Positions 24,901 through 36,900 of a DNA stretch of 64,000 bases are shown in pieces (within the stretch, counting starts at the first letter, position 1; every line of letters starts with the position of its first letter). Made by a program: the position numbers and the translations under genes. This DNA comes from Asterias amurensis (Eukaryota > Echinodermata > Asteroidea > Forcipulatida > Asteriidae), in NCBI RefSeq assembly GCF_032118995.1, contig NC_092657.1, forward strand, positions 11,611,391 through 11,675,390. The letters run 5' to 3'. The notes beneath the pieces were generated by a model. The model was given only the letters and a program-made list of their open reading frames with translations. It was not told the DNA's origin and did not search any database.

Positions 24901-27900
24901 ATTGTAAGCACCAAAGGACTTACCTCTCACAAATTGAAAGGCTAATTACTGCGCAACCTTATTTTCATACCCTTTACAAGCAGTGCTGACCCAATCATTA
25001 ATTATTTTTGGACTATTCGGTGTCATATGAAAGTTGGCTCCACAAGCTATCCATACTAAACCTTTACCCCCAGAATTATAAAGTTTTTATTCGGCAGCCA
25101 TTTCAAAAGTGTATTTTTTTGTTTTTAGACACCCTGTACATCACACATGCATGCAGTGTAGCTAGCTTGGCCAACTTATTTTATTTATTTATTTTTTTTT
25201 TAAATCTTTAGACATACACAATAGTTGTACAGGGGCTGTCAAGGTTAAAACAAAAGTATAAAACTGTCATCAAAAGATGTGTAAAACCAGACCCCTGCCA
25301 ACGATAAAAATATAATTATACAATATAAAAAGGTGATTACTTCAATTAGTGGTGGGGTCTATACATCCAATTTAGTCCACCAATGGTGAGCGGTTCAACA
25401 AGATTATTCATGATTAGATGTTGGGCCTAAGCTTGGGCGATATCTCGATATAATCGAAAATCGCGAGTACCATTTCTTAAGCGATTACCATATCGTCTTG
25501 ATTTTTTGTTAATCGAATTATCGGCATATCGTGGTTTTGATGAAGCATCGCGATGTCTTCCCTAATTGAGCCGTCTTGCAACCACAACTGGTTGTTAAAA
25601 AGAAAAAATTCAAGTCCCAGAAACAACCCCAAGATCCCCCAATTGAAAAAAAATAACATCAAACACTTTAGCGCCCAGGCGGTCTCCCACAGACACTTTA
25701 GAAGTAACACAATGTATCAATTACCTCCCCTGTGTGGGAGCCTTGTGCGCCGCCGAACTGCTGACCACAATGGGATCATATTACACAAACCACAACCCAT
25801 CCACAACCATTTTATGAATGAGAGGTCACTCCATGTGCATTATGGATGCTTATTGGTTAGCTAGAATGAAATGGGCAGGATATACACACATGTAAGAACA
25901 GCCATGCGCAGTTGACACTTTAAAAGACACTTTGTGTGTAACTCATAGAGCTACATGTACAACACCATGGGTAGACAGTACATCTCACAGATCCATACTT
26001 CGATTTGTTTAATCTTCTACATCACGGGATTTGGGCATAGTATTATTCTTCAAATACACATCGCGATTTAATCGAATATCGCGATACTTTTTGGACGATA
26101 ATAATAATTTCGTGGGATAATAAAAGCAATATCGCCCAAGCTTAGTTGGGCCGTCATTGCTGAAGTGCAATTTGGGGGAAACCTGTGCTGGGCAGCACAG
26201 TCTGACAGTGAGTTTTGCTCAGAGAGCTGAGCGATTTTTTTTAAGTTCTGTGCAGGCCTGCCCACCACCGCCCACAGTGGCTACAACAATGCATACATGT
26301 ACCTCATGACTATGATGAACAAGTTTGATTTGGTTTTGTTTGATAGGAGAGACAAGATCCAAACCTTGAAGGAGAAGAATGAGAAGATTAAGGAGGAGAA
26401 ACAGAAGCAGCGGGAGCAGCGAGAGGCAGAGAGGATACAGAAAGAGGAGGAGCTTAAATTGAAGGCGGAACTTGCCGGTGAAAACAGAGAAGGTACATAG
26501 TCAAGGCAATGCAGTTTTTACTTTTAAGGGGACATTCATTTCTATTGTTTACGTAGTTCTGATCGTGCTGACATTTGTTATAATAATAATAACAACAACA
26601 AATTCTTATATAGCGCATTTCACAATAACCGTATCAATGCTCTTTACATTAGTGCCCTGGTCATAGGGCCTTAACATCCCTGTAATGTTTCTCGGCTCCC
26701 TAGGGAGTATACAGCCCTGAGCTGCCTGTAAGGCGCTTGTGGCTTTTTTCATTCACAATATCAACCTCTACCCTCGCAGGTACCCATTTATACCCCTGGG
26801 TGAAGAGAAGCAATTATAGTAAAGTATTTTGCTCATGGACACAAGGACACAAGTGTCACGACCGGGATTCGAACCCACACTCGGTGAATCAGCACCAGAA
26901 CTTGAATTTGATGCTCTTAACCACCCGGCCATGCCAAAATAATTATAATTTGGGGGGCTAATCATCCTTACTCGCAGCTAATCGCTGAATAGCGACGGAC
27001 GCGGCTGCAACGTGTTTGAGAAGCAGGCATGCAAGGGCGCCTTTGGCTGCCAGCCACATCAACTCATTATGACCCAGGAGCACAGACAATATCGAAAGTG
27101 TTTAATTTTTCCCGAGGGAGAAAAACCGGATGGTCTGGAAAACCCTCGTGGCACAGCAGAGAACCAACGCACAACTCAACTCACATATATGGCACTGGCC
27201 AGGAATCGAACCAGGGTCACCTTGGTGAGAGGCGAGCGCTTTACGCACACGCCAACCATGCGACCCGAAAAGAGAGTGGATTTACCTACATGTATAATGT
27301 CCCCAAAAGATTCCAATTAGAATGCTCCTGAATTTAATTGTAACATAACATAACATAACAATCAAAATTGATAAGGTGCTTTTCCATTAAGATCATAGTG
27401 CACTCGAAAGCAATAAACATAGAAAAAGGTGAGTCTTTAGAATTTTACGAAACGTATTGAGTACTAGATTCTTTAATGGCAGTAGGGAGATTGTTCCAAA
27501 TCATTGGCCCAGCCACACTGAAAGCCGTCTGACCTAGAACTTTGTTTTCTCGGGGAACATTCAAGCGAGTGATGTCAAGTGTGGGCCAAAGAAATCATGG
27601 AGGACTGTAATGTGACAGTAAAGTGGATGTATACCAAGAAGTGAGAAGAGCAATTTTAAAATGGATTCGTTCTCTTATCAATAGCCAATGAAGTTCCCTA
27701 AGTGATGGGGTAAGATGTTCTCAAAAGTGTGTTACATTTTGACCAAAGAACCCTTTTTTTTTCCAACTCCAGCAGGTTCTGAGGTAAAGCCCGAAGAGAA
27801 ACCAAAAGAGAAACGTGTCCGTAAGAAGAAAGAAGTGAAGCAGGAGGTGAAGGTGGAGCCAGAGGCTGCCGTGGATGAGAGTCTAGATCTAGCGTCTGTC

Positions 27901-30900
27901 GTTAAGAGGAGACGACTCCTGGCTGCTAAGACCAAAGCTGAGAAGGAAGAACAGGAGAAGATCGAAAGAGAAAAGTAAGATTTGGCGGTTTTGGCCACTG
28001 ACGATGCTAAATGTATTTGTATACAATTTGAGGCATTGCATGGTGAGGTATCAATATATATTTGGTTTGTGGTGACACCATGTGTGTATCTACAGCTTGC
28101 AACATGGTATCATGCGGTGGATGTTAACACAGCTCACAGTCAACCCTCCCAATGTCTGACCATTCATTATTGTTATTAACCAATTATAAACAGCTCCAGC
28201 TGGTCATTACCAACCATTTAAACACCCTGGCGTAATGTGCTCTCCACCAATAGGAACAGCGAAACTTATTAACATTTATGAATGTATGTTTAATCCCATG
28301 TGAACTCTATTTCTCTTTTGATTGAAAACATTTCAAATAAATTTCCGCCAAGATAACGTGTTGCCGTTTTCGTTCCAGCTGGTCTTTAATTTTTCATAAT
28401 TTTCTTTTTGCAGGAGAATCAAAGGAGAAGAGGAGTACAGGAAGATGAGGGCGCAAGAAAACTTCGAGAAGAAATTTGAGGTAAGTGGAGAACTCATCTT
28501 CTGTTATGTTGGGTTTGGACAAAACTGTTACGTGAAAAGGCCAGAATAACACATCCTTTTAGTCGTTTAAACCCCATGTAATTTCTTTTCCAAACAGTAT
28601 ACTTGAATCTTTCAATTGGATCATGAACCAGCCAACTGACTGGCCCTGCAGATTAACTGCTCATCCATGACAAGTTATGACCCATGTAATTCAATGAAAA
28701 CACTCACACTCACTGATTATGTATCCTGAAATTTAGTACCCACAATCAGACAAAAGAGATCCTGTTGAAAATTGCTCCATCCCAAACCAGTGAGTACCGA
28801 CTCGGTTTGTCAAAGAGTGATTCAGGTAATGACAAATAAACTCGAGTGAGCCCCTGACAAGAGCTAATTAAACGATCACACTTACCTCTCGTGGTGATGT
28901 TATGCACCTCCGGCCAGCCCCAAGTGACCCGATCCACAAGCAGGGCGAGGGTGGGGGCTGACCCGGGTGAGCCCCTGGAATGAGGTCAAAGCTGTTCAAA
29001 TGCACCGGGGGCAGACCGGGGTCGACAGGAGGAAGCTAACCAAAAATGGAGAAGGTAGTGCCCCTTGTGTATGATACTCATGCCTGATTTTCATCAACAA
29101 TATATTTCTGGAATTTATTTTCTTTATCTTAGGACGGTATTCAGCAAGCCAGGCTAGCCCTTCGTCAGGTCCCTATCGGTACGGATCGTAACCACAGTCG
29201 CTACTGGATGTTCTCGTCCGTTACCCCCGGTCTATTTATTGAAAAAGGATGGGTGGATTCCAGCGTCTCCTACAGGACCAAGAAAGAAGCCAGGAACGGC
29301 GGGGATGACAACAGTGGCGGAGAGAAGACGTAAGTCTTTGCTGGTGACTGTAGTTGGTTCCTGATTTTGGCCCTTTCATGTGTTCGTGCACCACTTATTT
29401 GAGTGATTATATGGACACATTAATGGGCCATACTTTTTGACCGCCTGAGGGTGCTCTCAAACATATTTGTATCACTTCCGGGGGTATATTGGTTTGATTG
29501 GCAGCATATTGGGCCTTAGCACCTTTAAACCATTACCTGGTGCTATGTACATACAGGGAGTAGATCTCATAGTTCATTGTACCTTGCAAGAAAACACTGT
29601 CGTGGCCGAGCGGTTAAGAACACCGAATTCAAACTCTGGTGTTTCTGATCAGCAGAGTGTGGGTTCGAGTCCCCAGCCGTGACACTGTGTCCTTGAGCAA
29701 GACACTTAACCATTGCTTCGTCCTTCGGAAGGGACGTAAAGCCGTTGGTCCCATGTGTTGTGTAACGCATGTAAAAGAACCCAGTGCACTTATCGAAAAG
29801 AGAAGGGGTTCGCCCCGGTGTTCCTGGTTGTGGCTGCTTAATGCGCCGTAGCACCTTGTAAACCCTTATAAGGTGCTAAATAATTGGGTCTCAGAATTCA
29901 TCACTGCAATAACCTATCTTTCTGAAAGTTTGTATATATATACTCAGCGCCTTGAGCACCTTGTTTGGTGGATACATGCGCTATATAAGACTTCGATATT
30001 ATGTATGCTCAAGCGCCTTGAGCGTCACTGGGTGATGGATATGCGCGCTATTAACCCCTTGCTCGCACTTCACTGCATAACGCACAGCATACTCAATGCA
30101 TAGAGTTATATATGAAAACGCACAGTGAAATTCCCCACCAGTATGACGCATTCAAGATTTTTCTGATGATGACGTCAGGTGAAATGGGTCAATATAAGAA
30201 GCCACTGTTATAACTTTTGTTTTATCTTTTCCTAATCTTTTTTTTTAGCATTCCTAAGGTCGGGCAGAATCTTTGGTTTCAATACGAGAGCTCGAAGGAG
30301 CTGGAGTCCCTCGTTGACGCCCTGGACAACCAAGGCATCCGAGAGAGCGCCCTCTGTGTTGAGATCAAGAAACGCTTTCAGGATGTCTCCAAGATGATCC
30401 ATTTATCCAGGAGGTATGTGGAACAGAGGAGCTCAGCCTTTTAGAGTCCTCATGAAAGTGTGGGATAAATTTCAAGTTCCTCACCTCATGTTCAAATGAT
30501 GAAAAACGCCATTTTATTTGATACTCCAGAGCGAAATATCACAAATTTGACAGACACAAAAAATTCCCCTTTGGAATGTAGAAATCAATTCAATTCAATT
30601 CAACTCAATTCAATTAAAGCCATTGGACACTTTCGGAACAGAAAAAAAGGAAAAAGTTCACAGAATTACACATAACTTACAGGGTTTACAGAAGGCAATG
30701 GTGAAAGACTTCTCTTAAAATGTTATTCCATGAAATGCTTTACCTTTTGAGAAACATTCAAACATCAATTCTCGATATCGAGAATTACGGATTTATTTGA
30801 AACACATAATATGACACAGCAAAACGTGGGAAACAAGGGTGGGTTTTCCCGTTATTTTCTCCCGACTCCGATGACCGATTGTGCCTAAACTTTCACAGGT

Positions 30901-33900
30901 TTGTTATTTTATATAGAAGTTGTGATACACGAAGTGTGGGCCTTGGACAATACTGTTTACCGAAAATGTCCAATGGCTTTATATTCAATTCGCTTGTTTT
31001 TGAAGCTCAATGAAGCCATGTTTCATATTTCCTTCTGATAGAGTATCAAATTGAATGGCATTTTACACCATTTTAATTTGAGGGTAGAGACTTTGAATTT
31101 GACCCCCACTTTCGTGAGGACTTTATTTCTTGATGTATTTTGTTGTGTGAAGGACATAAATCAACCAATAAGGAGTAGACGCAAGTTTAGCTTAACGTGT
31201 GTTCTTAAAATGTGTTAAAATGTGTTATAATGTGCTTTTTAAAGGAACGTTACAGATTTACATCAAACTTTCACGTTCAAATGATGATGATAGTAAAAAA
31301 AACACCTTATATGTCATATTTAATGAGAAATTAATAATCTAATTTCGTTTTGGAGTTTTATTCATTTGTTTTCTTCCATTGTAGCATGCAAAATGTGTAA
31401 TCAGTTTTTCACTTTTCTCTCGTGACCCAGATGGCCGATCGATCTCAAACTTCTACATGTTTGTCAGTTTATATGTACATGTATGGTGGATTACATAAAG
31501 TGCTTACACTGCCAGCAACTGTTTTGTTAGCAAAACCAATTCTGTAATGTTCCTTTAAATGTTCAGGTCGGGTCCGGAGCTGCGTAATTCTGATGGACCT
31601 AAGGAACTCCTGGACTCATTAAAGGAAGATCTGCAGGACATGGAGGTGCATATAAGACAGGGGAACCTGGGTGGGGTGAAGGACTTTGCAAAATGGGAGG
31701 AACGACTGAAGTCAGCCACGAAACTCAAGGACCTGGTATGTAAATTAGCTTATTGAATAATTCATGAGAACTGGTGTAGGTTATGTCAGATGGACTAGGT
31801 TTACAAGTTTATTATTAGGTGGGAGGAACAACTAAAAGTCTGCCTCAAAGCTCAAGGACTGTGTATTTAAAGTAGCCTAATGAATAATTCATGAGATGAG
31901 AACTTGTGTTGGTTATACCAGGGGCAGGGTTCGACCTTAACGCAGGTCCGTTGGCCAAATGCCAGTAGAAATCGCGGCGGACCAGCTGAAACACCTTGCC
32001 AACTGGTCCGGCTGACCAGTCAAAAATATCGGCAGCGGTACTACAGAACTATGACAATTTTTAAACTATTTTCAGGCTCAAATAAAATGTAAAAACATTC
32101 ACTCAAGGTTTGGATAAAATATAATAAAAATTACTCGAAGTGCCGCTGAACGCTGGCAAACTTCCGACGATCACGCATACACAGCGCAAAATCCCATCAT
32201 GCAACGCAAAGGCTTATAGTCTTCGTATTAGTTCACGTGTGGCAGAAAGTGTAAGAAATACTGAACGCTAGAGGGCGTTTCAGAATATTCGATAGCGTGG
32301 GAATAGACGCCCTCTATTGGTGAAAGTACGCAATAGCTTACAAAACTAGCTTCAATCGCCTTGACAGAAGACCACAAAGCAAAACACATTCTGTCAGCAG
32401 CATGGTCAGTCAACGGAGCAGATTTCCGTGTGGGAATAAGAGTCTAGCGTGTTTACGAAAAACGAGCGAGACGGTGAGGCTTCATTCAACAAAAATTACC
32501 AAGTTAGGATACTCTGGATGAGCAAAAAGGAGTATTTAATTGTGTTTAGTAAAGTTCTTCCGTCCTGATTTTGGGTAATTTTGTTGTTATTTGGGGCCTT
32601 TTTTTTTTTGCGGGCGATTGGTGGGCGATCTAGTTTATCCATGGTTTTATTGGTCACATATAATGCGCGGTTGTTTGGGGTTTTTTGCGGGTTGATTTCA
32701 AGAAAGACTTGGGTTCTAGAATGCAATCATGTGTTAAACAAAGGCGCAGTTGTTTTTGCTGCTTTTAAAAACGTTTTTTAAATGAAAATTTTGTTCACAA
32801 AACAGACGCCGGCACCGACCATTCCATACACATAATTGAAAAAAATACCGTCTAACTCGTATGCTTCTTCATGGACTTTTTTGATGTCTACCTTTTGTTG
32901 GGGGTTTTTCTGGACGAAAGTGGGAAGATTTTGGGAACTTCGGTACGATGTATTATGTTTATGAATACTTATTAAAGCCATTGGACCCTTTCGGTAAACA
33001 GTATTGTCCAAGTCCCACACTTCGTGTATCACAACTTATATATAAAATAACAATCCTGTGGAAATTTAGGCTCAATCGGACATCGGAGTCGGGAGAAAAT
33101 AATGGGAAAACCCACTCCTGTTTTCGCGCGTTTCGCCGTGTCATGACATGTGTTTATAACAAATCCGTAATTCTCGTTAACGAGAATTTATATTGTTTTA
33201 CCGTTTTCTCAAAAAGTAAAGCATTTCATGGACTAATATTTCAAGAGAAGTCTTTCACCATTACCTTCTGTAAACCCTGTAAATTGTTTGTAAATCCGTG
33301 AACTTTTTTTTTTTTTTCTGTACCGAAAGGGTCCAATGATAGGGTACAATAATAGGGTACAATAATAGGCAATGTTTATACATGATAAAATAACTTGAGC
33401 GATCGCACGTAACCCTCCCCCACAGTAGATTTGAAGGCAGTACATAAAAAGTTAATGATATTTTAACAGTCGGTTTTAAAGTGTTTTTGGGGGTGTTTTT
33501 ATAGTAAAAACACTATTTTTTTTTTCTTCATAAAAAAGTTCTTACTTGGGAATACTTTTATGATGAGTGCTTACAATAAACCGTGGACTAAAAAAAAAAC
33601 TACCTAAATAAAGATCATTTTGCTCTGACAAATAATTTGACCTGTTTTTAAATTAATTTTAATAACGCTATTGTTATTACATTTTTAAAGAAAAAATACT
33701 CTCAAATTAATTATCCTTTACGAACACAATAACTTGGTACACATAAAGAAAGTATGGCTTCCAGTGCAGTTAAGTTGACGTTGCAAATCATGTTGAATTT
33801 TGAAATAGCGACGATCGAAAATTGAGCAGTTGGTATACAACAGAATACTATTAGTTAAAAAAAAAATAGCATAAAAAATTGACGGACCAGTCAAAAACCT

Positions 33901-36900
33901 GGCGGACCAGTGAAAAATCAAGCCAACTGGTCCTGCTGGCCAGTTGAAAAAAAAGTTAAGGGCAACCCCTGCAGGGGTGCGTTCCACTTGCGCAAACGTT
34001 TCCAACAATTGCGCACGTTCGCATACAATTTCAAGTGGAACGAGTTGTTCGCCGCCACTGTTGGCGAACGTTGACAACTTTAGGCGAACATACATCTGGG
34101 GTGTTGACGAGTGGTTTTTAAAATGGCGGACAAGCATACCGTACTATTTCTGTGTCACAAACATAATTACATTGCATTTTCGATGGATGATAATGCCGAT
34201 TTGGAATAACAAAGTTAATTAGTTGATGTACATGTCAAAAAGAGGACTATTGCAGCAAAAACAAAGTAATAAAAAAACTACCTACATGTATGGTGCGCGC
34301 CATCTTCATGTCAGGGCGCCGCCTTATTAAAATATATGGCGTTTATGCACCAATCGTTCAAAAGAAGAAAAAAAAAACGTATGCTAATAATTATTTTGAG
34401 TAATTACCAATGGTGTCCACTGCCTTTAAGTGTAGCCTTTACCTTTATTGAATGGCCATCTGGCCTTGTGATGTTAGGCGATATCTCATTAAAAAAATGG
34501 TGTTTGTAATTTTCGATACAATAAACATTAACATCATAAACAAATTGCAAGCACCAGTTTGATTAGGTAATTGAATGGTTTTTGATTACCAGGGAGCTTT
34601 GATCGTTGAGAGCCAAGCTGGAGTGAATCCCAAGTTTCTTCAAGGTATCATGGCCCCGCCAAAACCTAAACCGAAACCTGTAGAGGAGAATGAAGAAGAT
34701 AAGGAAGATGAGGAGGAGGTTGAAGGTAGGGTAGTCTCATCAGATTCCTTTAGATCAGATTTGATTAACTGAGTCAGTCAAACGTCCGACCCTTGAAGTA
34801 CGCAAACAATTTTTAATGGCCTGATGCTCAAAGGAACATGTTGCCTTGGATCGGTCGAGTTGGTCTTTGAAAAGCGTCCTGTAACCGTTTGTTTTAACAT
34901 CGATATGGTTACAACGATGTTGTAAAAGTAGAATACAATGATCTACACAAGTATGCCTCGAAATTGCGTGGTTTTCGCTTAAACTCGTCGACAAACACGG
35001 TCGGCCATTTGTACATGTATGGGAGTCAAAACTGTGACTCCTATAAATGGCCGACCGTGTTCACTGGTGTTAGTTCGCGACGTAAAAGGAAAACCGTGCA
35101 ATTTTGAGTGATACTTGTGTGGATCATCATATTCTACTTTTAAAATAACTTTCTAACCAAATGCATTTCACAACAAACCATTTCAAACGCTTTTCATGGA
35201 CCAACTCGTCCGATCAAAGGTAACATGTTCCTTCAAATCTGTCTTTCTTAAAAATTTCTGGGAATCTGACTTGACTTGAGTCACTTGATTTTCTTCAACA
35301 ATACCTTAAATATGCTATGTCAGATTCATGGCTGACTTGACCCAAACATTTTGATTTAAAATTCAATAGGTATTTTGATGGGGGTCGAGAAAGTTACAAG
35401 CTTTCATTTGAGCCATTGCTAAAAAAAGTCCGCCAATTATTAGTAGCAGTGAAATAAAGTGCTCAGAATTAGTTGTTGTCGGGATCCCGACAATATATCA
35501 CGTGACCAATTCTTATGTGTTTTATAATAAACGTTTTAAATTTTTGTCATGGTTCCTGACCATTAAAAGTAAAAGTTAAACTTGTTTTCGTTAGATACTC
35601 TTTGAAATACCATTCACTCATACAAATCTATTTTTTAATGTTTGGGGCCAAAAATCTGACATAGCATCTTTAAACTAAACGTGTTGTATTAGGTCATTTT
35701 TTAATTTGTATATTGCCTCATTTGGTTTTCAGTCAATAGTGATCCAGTAGTTTGAGTGAAATTGTTCAGGTATTATCACTATTAAGTGATTTAAAAAGTG
35801 ATCTGTGACTTGCTCTCGGAATCTGACCAAGTGAGTCTATAAAAAAACATTTGAGTCTAAACTCTAGACCATTTGTATTACAGCTGTAGTTTTGTCCATG
35901 TTTACCCTCAATACCCAAGCTATAAGCAAAAGAAAGACTTGGAATGCCCCAAAAACAATTTCAAACAGCAATTTGTAATCATAAGGAAAAGTAACTCCCT
36001 TGGGTTTAATGTGCCAGCACTCTATCAACTAAGCTATCTAGCCCTGTGTTGGCAGTTTTTCATTTGTCAATATCTTTGTTCGGGGGTGCGAGTTTGAAGC
36101 CATAAAACGGTTCAATGCAGTGTAGCCAGAAATCACACCCACATTCAGGATACAATTTGGGAAACGGTCATAAGGGGATCAGTTTTTGGAATACACTTTG
36201 TTTTATTTCAAATATCAAGTATTAAACAGCTACCTGAGCGGAATGTTTTCAACAGAAATTGTATTTTTACTTGTTTATAATGCACTTGTTCACCGTTTTA
36301 ATGTCATTTTGATATGTGTACACTTCTGAAGTTTTCGTAATTATCGATTAAAAAATCAGGCCCCTACCTAAAGGTTTGTTGAAAAACTAAAAACACTTCT
36401 GCCGTTGAGAGCGGGCGTCAAAGGACAATGCCGCTGACGTCATTTGCGGGAGTTTGCTTTGTTATACATGTTATACATTCACTCTGCAACAAAGCGACTT
36501 TATCTACGTATGACGTTTTGAGAGTGATTACGTAACGGGGCTTTTCACAAATCTCGCAGAAAAGCTCTGGACAAGGGCATACAAAATGATTGTATTTTTT
36601 ACACAATTGAAACCTATTTATAATCATATGACTCGATTTCCTTATTCATCAAAAACATTTTAAGTGGAATTCAGCAAAGTTCACGACTTGACATTTTCGT
36701 TCAAGCAGGTCTTTAAACCACAAGGTAAACTGACTGTAATTATTATTATTTATAAGACACAGTTCTTATATAAAGCGTTTCTTTTTTTATTCCTTTCTAA
36801 AAGACGACCCAGGTATCTCTGAGAAGGTAACCCAATGGATTGAGGCAGTGGAGACAGCGCCCTCAATGTCCCGACTCCACCTGCTCCTCAGCGTCTGCGA

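Noticed and set aside
29588..29670. Functional tRNA-Leu/Ser gene
   Set aside because: The tRNA-like part runs directly into a SINE body and tail seen elsewhere in the window.
33718..34137. 139-codon minus-strand frame
   Set aside because: Lies in repeat-derived sequence containing GGACCAG motifs; no domain, no splice context.
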